64,000 bases of DNA from Lysobacter sp. BMK333-48F3 (GTDB lineage Bacteria > Pseudomonadota > Gammaproteobacteria > Xanthomonadales > Xanthomonadaceae), in NCBI RefSeq assembly GCF_019733395.1, contig NZ_JAIHOO010000001.1, positions 1,054,001 through 1,118,000 on the forward strand, read 5' to 3'. Under the pieces are notes generated by a model. It was not told where the DNA came from, did no database searches, and saw nothing but the letters and a program-made list of their open reading frames with translations. The translations under genes were made by a program, and so were the position numbers. Shown here in pieces: positions 33,369-44,471 of the stretch. The number at the start of each line of letters is the position of its first letter. Position 1 is the first letter of the stretch.

Positions 33369-34589
33369 CTACTCAGACGGCAGCGAAGCGGGGAGTAACA
33401 AGATCGTCGTGAATCCGAGCAGCGGCGGCGCCAGCCAGCGCTGGGCGCGGGCGCGGCCGACCGAACGCACCCGGCCCTGGTCCTGCAACTCGGCCAGGGC
33501 GCGCTGCACCGAGCGCTGGCTGGCGCCCAGCGCCTGCGCCAGGCCCGAGGTCGACCAGGCCGCGCCGTCGGCGAGCAGGGCCAGCAGCGAGGCCTGGCCG
33601 CCGTCGATCGGCGGCGCCAGCACCTCCACCCTGCGCCCTTGCCGCGGCCGCAGGGCGAAGCCCTGCGCGGTCGCTTCGATCGCAGCCGCCGGCGCCAGCA
33701 GCGCGCGCAGCCGGCCGATCTCGACCCGCAGCCGCGCGCGATGGCTGTCGTCGGCGGCGCGAGTGCGGAACACGCGCGCGATCAGCTCGCCGCGCTCGGC
33801 CTCGCCGGGCCAGGCTTCGGCGAGGGCGCGCAGCAGGGCGAACAGCACCGGCCGCCGCGCCAGCGGGCGCCAGGCCTCGCCCGCCTGCCAGCCGCGACGG
33901 CAGGCATCGACGACCAGCGCGTCCGAGGCGAACAAGGCTTCGACCTGCTCCAGGCGCAGCGGTTGCTCGTGCCCGGCGCGGATCAACCGCGCCGCGACGG
34001 ATTCGAGCGCGCCGCGGGCCTCGGCGGTCTCGGCGACCAGCGAGGCCACCCCGGCATGCCGCGCCGCCGCTTCGGCTCGATCCAGGGCCGCGTGCGCGGC
34101 TCGGGTGCGCAACGAGCGCAAGGCCAGTTCGGCCTCGACCAATGCCGCCACGGCGCTCAGCGCCGGCGGCAGACCGGTCGGGTCCAGCGAGGCCAAGGCC
34201 GAAACCGCTTCGTCCAGGCGACCGAGCAACAGCGCCCGGCGTGCCGCGATCAGCCGCGCCTGGCCGGCGTTGGCGCGGTCGCCGCGTTGGGCCAGCGCCG
34301 CCTCGGCCTGGGCGAGGGCTCGCGGCGAACCGCCGAGCTCGCGCATGGCCAACGCCGTTTCGGCCTCGGCCACCACGCAGCGCGCCCGCGCCCCGGCCTC
34401 GCGCGCGCCGAACCCGCGCGCGGCGCGGCGCAGCAGCTCGCGCGCACGCGGGTAATCGCCCAGTTGGGCCATGGCGATGCCGCGCAGGGCCAGCGCCGGC
34501 GGGTCCTCGCGCAGGGCCACCCGCTTGAGCGCGGCGAGCGCATCGCCGACGGCCAATGCGCGTCCGGCGGCGGCGATCAGCGAGTCCAT
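33369..34589 (-). CDS. Large HTH transcriptional regulator
   Basis: A 406-residue protein. Residues 1-250 are helical TPR-like repeats (alanine- and arginine-rich). Residues about 260-315 have a winged-helix feel (ELIARVFRTRAADDSHRARLRVEIGRLRALL). The C-terminus (about 335-385) has a clear helix-turn-helix: WSTSGLAQALGASQRSVQRALAELQDQGRVRSV. It is thus a multi-domain regulator with an HTH at the C-terminus; the ligand is unknown. Directly downstream in the same direction are the beta-propeller and DUF899 genes, which it may control. It starts at 34589 with no strong ribosome-binding site visible. Confidence 0.7.
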   Translation of the reverse strand: MDSLIAAAGRALAVGDALAALKRVALREDPPALALRGIAMAQLGDYPRARELLRRAARGFGAREAGARARCVVAEAETALAMRELGGSPRALAQAEAALAQRGDRANAGQARLIAARRALLLGRLDEAVSALASLDPTGLPPALSAVAALVEAELALRSLRTRAAHAALDRAEAAARHAGVASLVAETAEARGALESVAARLIRAGHEQPLRLEQVEALFASDALVVDACRRGWQAGEAWRPLARRPVLFALLRALAEAWPGEAERGELIARVFRTRAADDSHRARLRVEIGRLRALLAPAAAIEATAQGFALRPRQGRRVEVLAPPIDGGQASLLALLADGAAWSTSGLAQALGASQRSVQRALAELQDQGRVRSVGRARAQRWLAPPLLGFTTILLLPASLPSE

Positions 34590-34925
34590 CGCGCCACGCT
34601 ACGCCGGCGCCGCGGCGGCGTACAGGGCAGCGACCGCGGCGACGCATGCCGCCGAGGTCTCTGCGTGCCCGCGTGCGCGGCACGACGGCCCGAGACCCGG
34701 GGCGCAGGGGGTTGCGCGCGCTTGCCCCCTGCGTCCCTTTCGCAGCCGCTCGGACCAGTGAAGCGAAGCAGCGGCTAAGCGGAACGCGCGACGAAACCTT
34801 CCGCCGTCGTTCCCGCGAAAGCGGGAACCCAGGGCTTCACCGAGACATGATTGCGAAGCCGCTGCCTGCCTGTGCTGTGATTACGCCACTCGCGCTGGCG
34901 ACCTCGCCGTGGCAGGATCGCCGCC
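34590..34925. other. Intergenic region with a short REP-like hairpin
   Basis: About 336 bases between divergent regulator genes. No gene is seen. The hairpin TTCCCGC-GAAA-GCGGGAA at 34810-34827, flanked by CGTCG and CCCAGGG, is of a common short bacterial repeat type. The remaining sequence should hold the promoters of both genes. Confidence 0.6.
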
Positions 34926-35378
<453 letters not shown>

Positions 35379-35409
35379 GATGACGGCTCACTCACCAACC
35401 GAGACGGCC

Positions 35410-35820
35410 ATGAACCTCAACATCCACTCCAGCTTTCTGCCGCACAACGATCCGGAAGCCTCGCTGGCCTTCTACCGCGACACGCTCGGCTTCGAAGTGC
35501 GCAAGGACGTCGGCTACCAGGGCCTGCGCTGGATCACCGTCGGCCCCAGCGGCCAGCCCGCGACCTCGATCGTGCTGTACCCGCCCAACGCCACCCCCGG
35601 CATCACCGACGAGGAACGCCGGGTGATCGCCGAGATGATGGCCAAGGGCACCTTCGCCATCCTGATGCTGGCCACGCCCGACCTGGACGGCGTGTTCGCC
35701 CGCCTGCAGGGCGGCGAGGTCGAAGTCGTGCAGGAACCGACCGATCAGCCCTACGGCGTGCGCGACTGCGCGGTGCGCGATCCGGCCGGCAACTTGATCC
35801 GCATCCAGGCCCAGGGCTGA
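35410..35820 (+). CDS. VOC-family glyoxalase/bleomycin-resistance-like protein
   Basis: A 136-residue vicinal-oxygen-chelate-fold protein. The beta-alpha-beta modules are apparent: LNIHSSFLPHNDPEASLAFYRDTLGF at the start, GLRWITVGPSGQP, FAILMLATPDLDGVFARLQ and a C-terminal PYGVRDCAVRDPAGNLIRIQ. The His near residue 5 and the Glu in the second half are candidate metal ligands. It may be a dioxygenase or resistance protein; the substrate is unknown. The ATG at 35410 was preferred over an upstream in-frame Met, as the family begins close to this point. It follows the AraC regulator and is probably controlled by it. Confidence 0.88.
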   Translation: MNLNIHSSFLPHNDPEASLAFYRDTLGFEVRKDVGYQGLRWITVGPSGQPATSIVLYPPNATPGITDEERRVIAEMMAKGTFAILMLATPDLDGVFARLQGGEVEVVQEPTDQPYGVRDCAVRDPAGNLIRIQAQG

Positions 35821-35932
35821 GCCGAGCGGCGGCCGCGATGCCACGCGGCCGCCATCGCCCACAGCCGCTGCCGCTACCGTCTCTCCCCGGCTGCGCGCCG
35901 GGGCCCATCGGTCGTCCCGCCCAGGAGCGCTC

Positions 35933-36151
35933 ATGAACGCGAATCAGTGGATCCGGCAATTCCACCGTTGGACCTCGATCGTCTTCACCCTCAGCGTCAT
36001 CGCCACCTTCATCGCCCTGGCGCAGGAAAAACCGATCGTCTGGGTGTCGTATGTCCCGCTGTTGCCGCTGGCCTTGCTGGCATTGACCGGGCTGTACCTG
36101 TTCGCCCTGCCCTATCTGGCCAAGCGGCGCCGGCCCGCGGCCGGCGAATGA
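35933..36151 (+). CDS. Small two-helix membrane protein
   Basis: A 72-residue protein. Helix one is about 14-32 (TSIVFTLSVIATFIALAQ) and helix two about 37-60 (WVSYVPLLPLALLALTGLYLFAL), with a basic C-terminus (KRRRPAAGE). Its N-terminus QWIRQFHRWTS resembles short membrane proteins found in Xanthomonadaceae and Pseudomonas, function unknown. AGGAG lies about 8 nt before the start. It converges with the LysR regulator gene (4-nt gap). Confidence 0.7.
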   Translation: MNANQWIRQFHRWTSIVFTLSVIATFIALAQEKPIVWVSYVPLLPLALLALTGLYLFALPYLAKRRRPAAGE

Positions 36152-36155
36152 GGCC

Positions 36156-37082
36156 TCACGCGCCGGCGCCGGCGTCCATCGCCGTCGCTTCCGCGCGCAG
36201 CCAACGGCAGAACGCGTCGATCGCCGGGTGCGCGTCCGCGCCCGGCCGGCGCACGATCCAGAACGCATAGGCGTTGTCCAGCGACAGCGCGAACGGCCGC
36301 ACCAGCCGTCCGCGCTGCAGGTCTTCCGCGACCAGCGGCGCCACCCCCAGGGCCACGCCGTGGCCCGCGGCCGCCGCTTCCTGGGCCAGATAGATGCTGG
36401 CGAACAGCGGCCCGCGGCCGGCGTCGATGCGGCCGGCGCCGGCCGCCTGCAACCACGCGCGCCAATCGGGCACGCCGGCGCGGCCGGCCGCGCTTTCGTC
36501 GTGCAGCAAGGTGTGCCGGCGCAAGTCCTGCGCGCGCTGCAGCGGCCGCGCCGCGTCCTTCAGCAGCGCCGGCGCGCAGACCGGAAACGCCGGCGCCGGC
36601 ATCAACCGCTCGGCGCTCAGGCCCGGGTACGCGCCGACGCCGTAACGGATCGCCACGTCGATGCCGTCGCGGACGAAATCGGCGTGTTCGTTGCCGGTTT
36701 CGATGCGCAACTTGAGTTCGGGATGGGCCTGGTGGAACCGGTGCAGGCGCGGCGCCAGCCATTTCGCCGCGAACGACTCCATCGTGCTCACCCGCAGATC
36801 GGCCGCGGCCGGCGCGGCGACCCGGTCCAGGGCCAGATCTAGCAGGCCGAACAACTCGCCCAGCGACGCGGCCAGGGTCGCGCCTTCGCCGGTCAGTTCG
36901 ATCGCGCGGTGGCCGCGGTGGAACAGCTTCGTCCCCAGATACGCCTCCAGGCGCTTGACCTGATGGCTGACCGCGGCCGGGGTCACGAACAACTGCGCCG
37001 CCGCATCCTGGAAGCTGCGGCAGCGCGCGGCGGCCTCGAAGGCGCGCAGGGCGTTGAGCGGAACGGGAGGACGCGGCTTCAC
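36156..37082 (-). CDS. LysR-family regulator (GcvA-like)
   Basis: A 308-residue LysR-type regulator. The N-terminal winged HTH is at about 7-65 (LNALRAFEAAARCRSFQDAAAQLFVTPAAVSHQVKRLE). The effector-binding domain begins about residue 95 and shows the GcvA-group features SFAAKWLAPRLHRFHQAHPEL and DGIDVAIRYGVGAYPG. It starts with GTG at 37082, chosen because GAGG lies just upstream and the family start (PPVPLNALRAF) follows at once. It is divergent from the metallo-beta-lactamase-fold pair, which it probably controls. Confidence 0.9.
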   Translation of the reverse strand: MKPRPPVPLNALRAFEAAARCRSFQDAAAQLFVTPAAVSHQVKRLEAYLGTKLFHRGHRAIELTGEGATLAASLGELFGLLDLALDRVAAPAAADLRVSTMESFAAKWLAPRLHRFHQAHPELKLRIETGNEHADFVRDGIDVAIRYGVGAYPGLSAERLMPAPAFPVCAPALLKDAARPLQRAQDLRRHTLLHDESAAGRAGVPDWRAWLQAAGAGRIDAGRGPLFASIYLAQEAAAAGHGVALGVAPLVAEDLQRGRLVRPFALSLDNAYAFWIVRRPGADAHPAIDAFCRWLRAEATAMDAGAGA

Positions 37083-37223
37083 GGTGGCCTCGGGCGCGGA
37101 ACTCGGGCGCGGAAGCCGGCATCGTATCAAGTTAGTTTTTCTAATGTGTACGCGAAAACATCTCGTTTGTCGCGCCGGCCGGCGCTGGCCATCCTGGCCG
37201 CCCCGCCCCCGCAGGCACGCGCC

Positions 37224-38048
37224 ATGAAAGTCGAGCCGCTCCACCCGGATGTCGTCATGTTCGTCGGCGACGAGTACGAATCGGTCGCCACCGCCTTCTT
37301 CGACGGCGACGACGCCCTGCTGGTCGATGCGCTGGCCGGCGAGGCGGATGCGCGCCGCCTGCGCCAGGTGCTGTGCGAGGAACTGGGCAAGACCGTGCGG
37401 GCGGTGGTCTCGACCCACCGCATGAGCGACCACATGGCCGGGCTGGCCCTGTTTCCGCAGGCGCTGGGCATCGCCCACCGCCACCACCGCCATACCTTCC
37501 TGTCGCAGAACCGACGCGTCGACGCGTACTACCGCGAACCGAAACTGGTGTTCGACGCCGCGATGAGCCTGCGCTGGGGCCGCCACGAACTGCATCTGCT
37601 GCACAACCCCGGCAAGACCCTGGACCATCTCAGCGTCGACGTGCCCAGCGCCGACCTGGTCTGCGCCGGCGACAACATCGTCGGCCGCATCGTCTACCTG
37701 TCCAAGGCCGACCCGGCGCAGATCCGCGCCGCGATCGGCCGGATCGCCCAGCTCGGCCGCGGCACGGTGATCGGCGGCCACATCGGCCGCTTTCCCGCCG
37801 CCGCGCTCGGGCAGGCGTTGCACTACCTGGACCGGTTGCAGGACACCGTGGTGGGCATCCGCGGCGAAGCGGTGCCGGAGCGGGCCGAACGACGCATCCG
37901 CGCGATCGCGATCGAAGACTGCCTCGCGCCCGGCGTGACGCCGACGGCGTTCGAGCGCGAATGGCACGGCCACAACCTCGACGTCATCGTCGCCCAATCG
38001 GTGTTCGCGCTCGACGCCACGCTGGCCGCAGGCGAGGCCCGCGCATGA
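37224..38048 (+). CDS. Metallo-beta-lactamase-fold protein with altered metal motif
   Basis: A 274-residue MBL-fold protein. It has the expected motifs in order: the loop STHRMSDHMAG (about 63-73), HNPGKTLDHLSVDV (about 129-142), the aspartate in CAGDNIVG, and GGHIG near 190. The first motif is HRMSDH (65-70), where HxHxDH is usual, so the second His is replaced by Met. A dinuclear zinc site may be incomplete or the fold may bind another metal. Its 3' end overlaps the next gene by 4 nt, which encodes a second MBL-fold protein with an intact motif. Divergent LysR is the likely regulator. Function unknown. Confidence 0.8.
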   Translation: MKVEPLHPDVVMFVGDEYESVATAFFDGDDALLVDALAGEADARRLRQVLCEELGKTVRAVVSTHRMSDHMAGLALFPQALGIAHRHHRHTFLSQNRRVDAYYREPKLVFDAAMSLRWGRHELHLLHNPGKTLDHLSVDVPSADLVCAGDNIVGRIVYLSKADPAQIRAAIGRIAQLGRGTVIGGHIGRFPAAALGQALHYLDRLQDTVVGIRGEAVPERAERRIRAIAIEDCLAPGVTPTAFEREWHGHNLDVIVAQSVFALDATLAAGEARA

Positions 38049-38905
38049 GCGCCGGCCGCGATCCGTCCGCCTACCGCCTGCAGCGGCGCCGTTTGCTGCT
38101 CGGCGGCGTCGGCCTCGCCGGCGCCGCGCTAATGGGTGCGCGCTCCGCCTTCGCCGCCGCGGGCCAGGGACTGCGCATCCAGCGCCTGGCCTGGGCCGGC
38201 ATCCGCCTGCAACTGCCGGCCGCGAGCCTGTTCGTCGATCCGCTGATCAATCCCGAGGAATGGGGCCAGGCTTTGGCCGACCCGTTGATTCCGGTCGAGG
38301 TCGCCGACGGCGATGCTTATGTCCTGGTCACCCACGCCCACGGCGACCACTTCGACGCCAAGGCCGCCGCGCAGGCCCTGCGCAACGGCGGCGTGCTGGC
38401 GCATCCGGCCGGCACCCATCCGCTGCCGATTCCGCCCAAGGCGCGGGTGCGGCCGAGCGCGCTGTGGGAGCCGCAGTTGCTCGGCGACTTCACCGCCACC
38501 GCCGTGCCGGCCTCGGACGGCTACGGCGACCCGCAGGCCTCGTGGGTGATCTCGGCCGGCGGCCGACGCATCTTCCACGGCGGCGACACCCTCTGGCACG
38601 GGCACTGGTGGCGCATCGGCCGCCAATACGGCCCCTTCGACGCCGCCTTCCTGCCGATCAACGGCGCCCGCTTCGGCTGGCGCAAACCGGTCAGCGGCCA
38701 ACCCGGCGTGCTGACCCCGGAACAGGCGGTGGCCGCGGCGACCATCCTCGGCGCCAAACGCCTGGTGCCGATCCACTACGGCGTGTCGGGCCTCGCCGAG
38801 TACGTCGAGGTCGACGACCCGATCGGACGATTGCGCGCCGCCGCGCGCGGCCAGGCCGTCGAGATCCGTCCGCTCGCGCCCGGGCAATGGCTGGATTGGG
38901 ATTGA
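38045..38905 (+). CDS. Exported MBL-fold hydrolase (UlaG-like)
   Basis: A 286-residue protein with an N-terminal twin-arginine signal (RLQRRRLLLGGVGLAG, about 11-26), so it should be exported folded. The metal motif THAHGDHFDAK has the canonical HxHxDH at about 97-102. FHGGDTLWHGHWW (about 180-192) and VPIHYG near 240 supply other ligands. It resembles UlaG-type or other small-molecule hydrolases. Gene overlap (ATGA) with the preceding MBL gene implies translational coupling. Substrate unknown. Confidence 0.87.
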   Translation: MSAGRDPSAYRLQRRRLLLGGVGLAGAALMGARSAFAAAGQGLRIQRLAWAGIRLQLPAASLFVDPLINPEEWGQALADPLIPVEVADGDAYVLVTHAHGDHFDAKAAAQALRNGGVLAHPAGTHPLPIPPKARVRPSALWEPQLLGDFTATAVPASDGYGDPQASWVISAGGRRIFHGGDTLWHGHWWRIGRQYGPFDAAFLPINGARFGWRKPVSGQPGVLTPEQAVAAATILGAKRLVPIHYGVSGLAEYVEVDDPIGRLRAAARGQAVEIRPLAPGQWLDWD

Positions 38906-39069
38906 TCCGCACGTCTGGCGCTCCCTCCATCGCGTGCAAACGGCTCGGCGTCGATGACGGCTCGGCAGTTTCCTGTCCGCACGCAATCGCTTAGTCTGAC
39001 TGCGTACCGGACGACGCCATGATGCTCGCTCCCGGCCAACAAAGATTCGGAAAGGTCCGGCGGCGCCGC

Positions 39070-39474
39070 ATGAACGATCACAATCCCTATCGCGCACCGG
39101 CCGGTCCCGCCGGTTCCACTCGTCCCGCCGGTTCCGCCGCCTCCGACACTCGCTGGCAGCTCGCCACGGCTTTGCTGGTCACCATCCAGACCCTGCTTTC
39201 TGCAGTCTACGGTTACAACTCGATCGAGCTGCTGCGCCACGGCGACATCAGCTTGGTCGCCCTGTTGTTCGCGGTATTGGCTACCGCCCTACTGATCGCA
39301 GGCGGGGTCCTGGTCTTGCGCAGGCGCCGCTCCGCGGTTTACCTGTCCGCATTGTCGGCGGCTTGCTACGCCCTCGCGCTGCTGCAGTGGTACGCCGACC
39401 TCGCTTTGACCGGCATGGCGATCGCCACGGCCACCGCCGTCGTCGGTTTCCTGATCGCCCGACCGAAGGCATAG
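39070..39474 (+). CDS. Small membrane protein with NPYRAP N-terminus
   Basis: A 134-residue integral membrane protein. MNDHNPYRAPAGPA is the short polar lead typical of Xanthomonadaceae proteins of this class, and four hydrophobic segments follow (about 30-50, 60-82, 88-104 and 112-131). In-frame ATGs at 39019 and 39022 give longer products; I prefer 39070 because of the family-like start, though no good ribosome-binding site decides it. Function is unknown. It converges with the AraC/GATase regulator gene; the REP palindrome sits between them. Confidence 0.65.
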   Translation: MNDHNPYRAPAGPAGSTRPAGSAASDTRWQLATALLVTIQTLLSAVYGYNSIELLRHGDISLVALLFAVLATALLIAGGVLVLRRRRSAVYLSALSAACYALALLQWYADLALTGMAIATATAVVGFLIARPKA

Positions 39475-39535
39475 CGTCGCCCCTGATCCACCACCATCCA
39501 GGCAACGGCTGGATCGGGATCGCTCCACCTCCCCT

Positions 39536-39658
39536 TGTAGGAGCGGCGTCAGCCGCGACCACCGAAGCGATGGACGCGAGCGAAGCATCCGATGGAAGCT
39601 TGCGGCAGATACGCTTTCGAACACCGCTTCGGTGGTCGCGGCTGACGCCGCTCCTACA
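39536..39658. repeat. Long REP-like inverted repeat (34-bp perfect arms)
   Basis: Arms at 39536-39569 and 39625-39658 are perfect reverse complements, each 34 bp, around a 55-nt spacer. The core reads GTAGGAGCGGCGTCAGCCGC followed by GACC, a palindrome type often scattered between Xanthomonadaceae genes. It lies between two converging genes and can act as a bidirectional terminator or mRNA stabiliser. No transposase (RAYT) gene is nearby. Confidence 0.85.
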
Positions 39659-39721
39659 GGCTGCTTGCGGTTGGCGACGCAATCGGCTCGGCGGCAAAGG
39701 CGCGCACGCAAAGCTTGCGAC

Positions 39722-40729
39722 CTAGGCCTCCAACCGCCGCCGGTTGCGCAAGCGGTACTGCGCCGGCGTCACCCCGGTCTTGCGCTTGAACAGTTTGCGG
39801 AAGAAGGTCGGATCCTCGTAGCCGACGATCGCGGCGATCTCGTCCACGCCGGCGTCCTCGCACTCGAGCCGCTGCTTGGCCGCTTCGATCCGCAACGATT
39901 GCGCGTACTCGACCGGGCTGTAGCCGGTGGCGGCCTGGAAGCGCCGCTTGAAGCTGCGTTCGGCCAGGCCGGAATACGCCGCCATCGCCGCGACCGGGTT
40001 GGCGGCCGCGTAGCGCTGCGCGATCCAGGCCTGGACCTTGGCGATCGCCGCATCGTTGTGCTGGCGCGGACGAGCCATGGACGCGAACGGCAACTGGCCC
40101 TGGCCGCGGTCGCCGATCAGGAACAGCCGGGCGACGCGCGAGGCTTCTTCCTGGCCGCAGAACCGGCCGATCAGGTACAGCGCCAGGTCCTGCCAGGCGG
40201 AGGCGCCGCCGGCGGTGATCAACTGGCCGCCGCGGCCGCTGTCGCACAGGATGCGCTCGGGACGGAACTTCACCTTGGGGTAGCGATCGCGGAACAGGTC
40301 CGCGAGTTGCCAATGCGACGCCACCTCGGCGCCGTCGAGCAGGCCGGCTTCGGCCAGCAGGATCGCTCCGCTGCATGAGGAGCACACCAGCGCGCCCTGC
40401 TCGGCGTGCCGGCGCACCCAGGCGATTTCCTCGCGCCAACGCCCCGCCGGAGACTCCTGCGGCGCGAGGTGGATGTCGCACACGATGACGATGTCGGCGG
40501 GGGCCTCGTGCAAGCCGTCCTGCGGCGTGACCCGCAGGCCGGTGCTCGACGCGAACGGCCGGGCGCGGCGCGCCACCAGGCGCGGGTGCAGCGCGCGCGG
40601 ACCGGCCTCGGGATTGCTCGCGGTGTCGCCCAGCACTTCGTGCAGCCCATAGGCCGCCATGGTCCCGCCCTCGGGCAGGGACAGGATCGACAGGTTCAGC
40701 GCGGTCTTGGGTCGGGGACGGACGGGCAC
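39722..40729 (-). CDS. GlxA/FtrA-type AraC regulator with DJ-1/GATase domain
   Basis: A 335-residue regulator. Residues 1-180 form a DJ-1/PfpI (GATase1-like) ligand-sensing domain, seen in LNLSILSLPEGGTMAAYGLHEVLG, the nucleophile-elbow-like GALVCSSCSGAILLAEAGLLDG, and SHWQLADLF. The C-terminal AraC domain (about 230-330) has both helix-turn-helices (NPVAAMAAYSGLAERSFKRRF and GVDEIAAIVGYEDPTFFRKLF). I chose the GTG at 40729 because it gives the full GATase fold; the longer frame upstream is not conserved-looking. It is divergent from an SRPBCC-family gene and may control it. Confidence 0.87.
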   Translation of the reverse strand: MPVRPRPKTALNLSILSLPEGGTMAAYGLHEVLGDTASNPEAGPRALHPRLVARRARPFASSTGLRVTPQDGLHEAPADIVIVCDIHLAPQESPAGRWREEIAWVRRHAEQGALVCSSCSGAILLAEAGLLDGAEVASHWQLADLFRDRYPKVKFRPERILCDSGRGGQLITAGGASAWQDLALYLIGRFCGQEEASRVARLFLIGDRGQGQLPFASMARPRQHNDAAIAKVQAWIAQRYAAANPVAAMAAYSGLAERSFKRRFQAATGYSPVEYAQSLRIEAAKQRLECEDAGVDEIAAIVGYEDPTFFRKLFKRKTGVTPAQYRLRNRRRLEA

Positions 40730-40835
40730 CCGGCGATCGTGGCACAAAAGCCCCGATTCCGGCGAATCCGCCTCTCGTTCCGGGCCGCTGCGCGAGCGAT
40801 CTTGTCGCCACCCCAACCACTGCCCAGGACAACAC

Positions 40836-41294
40836 ATGCACGCGCAAGAAGGCCTCGTCGACATCACCCGCCAACTCGCCCACCCCACCAGCGCGGTCTA
40901 CGCCGCGTGGTCGCAGCAAGAGGCGCAGCTCGCCTGGGGCGACCCCGGCGATGGCTGGCAGCTGGCGTTCGACGACTTCCGCTTCGCGGTCGGCGAAGTC
41001 GACGTCTGCCGTTTCGGCCCCGTGGACGGGCCGCAGTACCTCAATCGCAATCGCTACCTGGTCCTGGACCCGGAGCGGCAGATCGTCTACGCCACCTCGC
41101 TGCAGACCGACCAGGGCTTGAGCTTCTGCGGCACGGTCGAGGTCGATCTGGAACCGCACCAGGGCGGCACTCGGCTGCGTCTTCGCGAACGCGGCTATTA
41201 CCTCGGCGACGGCGACAGCGCCGAAGCGCACCGCGAAGGCTGGGAAAGCATGCTGTCCGCGCTGGGCGAGTATCTCGACGCCCGCGCCGGTTGA
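40836..41294 (+). CDS. SRPBCC/AHSA1-family protein
   Basis: A 152-residue protein of the START-like SRPBCC superfamily (activator of Hsp90 homologue 1 type). The start VDITRQLAHPTSAVYAAWSQQEAQLAW, a central FRFAVGEVDVCRFGP, the GTRLRLRERGYY strand and the C-terminal helix EGWESMLSALGEYL are typical. Such small cavity proteins bind lipids or modify small molecules. It starts at 40836 and is divergent from the GlxA-type regulator. A perfect 12-bp hairpin follows its 3' end. Confidence 0.85.
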   Translation: MHAQEGLVDITRQLAHPTSAVYAAWSQQEAQLAWGDPGDGWQLAFDDFRFAVGEVDVCRFGPVDGPQYLNRNRYLVLDPERQIVYATSLQTDQGLSFCGTVEVDLEPHQGGTRLRLRERGYYLGDGDSAEAHREGWESMLSALGEYLDARAG

Positions 41295-41330
41295 AAGCCG
41301 CGGAGCCGAAAGTCGGTAGCGCGAGCGAAA

Positions 41331-41358
41331 CGGTCCCCCGGCCGAAGCCGGGGGACCG
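41331..41358. terminator. Perfect 12-bp hairpin between convergent genes
   Basis: CGGTCCCCCGGC (41331-41342) pairs perfectly with 41347-41358 around a CGAA tetraloop. It lies between the 3' ends of the SRPBCC gene (41294) and the M4 protease gene (41482), so it probably ends both transcripts. Confidence 0.7.
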
Positions 41359-41481
41359 CGGGTTGCAACGATTCCGATCCGCTGCCGTCGGTGCCGGACG
41401 CCCACTCGAGAATGCGGCGGGACGATGCGGCGACCGAAGGCGCGGCCGACGTGGGACGGGCCGAAGAGAACGGCCCGGAGG

Positions 41482-43722
<2,241 letters not shown>

Positions 43723-44097
43723 ATGAAACACGTCGACGAGAAGACCCTGCTGCGCCACGCCCTCGCCGAGCTGGATGGCAAGGCCAAGCACCCCAGCCGA
43801 TTCGCGCACGTCCTGACGACGCTCTCGCTTTGGCTGCTGACGTTCTCGGTCGCCATGCTCTACTTCCGCTACGGACAGCCCGCGCACTGGACCGACGCCC
43901 TGCTGGCGACAGTTTGCCTCGGCGTCGGCGTCTGGCTCACCCACGACCTATATCGCAGCACCTCGCGCCGGCACTGGTCGCAACTGGCGCCGTACATCGA
44001 TCGCGCCAAGCTGGAGCAGCGCTTGCGGCGGCTCGATATGCCTGAGACGGCTGGCCCGGACCCGACTCGTCCCTCACCCGACGACAAGACACCATGA
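43723..44097 (+). CDS. Small membrane protein, first of a pair
   Basis: A 124-residue protein with a polar N-terminus (about 1-25), two membrane helices (about 27-48 LTTLSLWLLTFSVAMLYF and 58-75) and a charged C-terminus with proline-rich end. I do not recognise the family. Codon use is somewhat less GC-extreme than the neighbours. The next gene overlaps by 4 nt (ATGA), so the pair is translated together. Function unknown. Confidence 0.7.
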   Translation: MKHVDEKTLLRHALAELDGKAKHPSRFAHVLTTLSLWLLTFSVAMLYFRYGQPAHWTDALLATVCLGVGVWLTHDLYRSTSRRHWSQLAPYIDRAKLEQRLRRLDMPETAGPDPTRPSPDDKTP

Positions 44098-44360
44098 CCC
44101 GAAAACGACTGCAAGCTGTCCTCGTCGCGCTGTTTTCAGCCGGCTGGCTGGTCCCGCTCGCGTTGGGGGTCGATATCTGGCTGAACTTCTGGCAACTCGA
44201 AGCCCGGCCGCTGTTGTCCGGCGTCCCGCGCGGCAATTCCTTTCCCTTCATCGACGCGACCAAGGACTGCCTGCGCTGGGCCTTGCTCTGGATCGGCGCC
44301 GTGGTCGCATTCTGGTCCTATCGGGCTTTTACCGCGACTGCCCGGACTGGCGCCCCATGA
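44094..44360 (+). CDS. Small membrane protein, second of a pair
   Basis: An 88-residue protein with two helices (about 8-28 and 60-78). LGVDIWLNFWQLEARPLL joins the first helix to a loop with a SFPFIDATKD segment. The start overlaps the previous gene. No family recognised; it looks like a partner of the protein encoded before it. Confidence 0.7.
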   Translation: MTRKRLQAVLVALFSAGWLVPLALGVDIWLNFWQLEARPLLSGVPRGNSFPFIDATKDCLRWALLWIGAVVAFWSYRAFTATARTGAP

Positions 44361-44471
44361 AGCCGGCGCCAGCTAGGCGCCAGACGAATACCGGCGCGAG
44401 CGGCCCGCTGTACTCGTGCTGCCCGCAGCGGACTTCCCTAAACTACGCGTTTTCGCTTAGATCGCCGGCAC

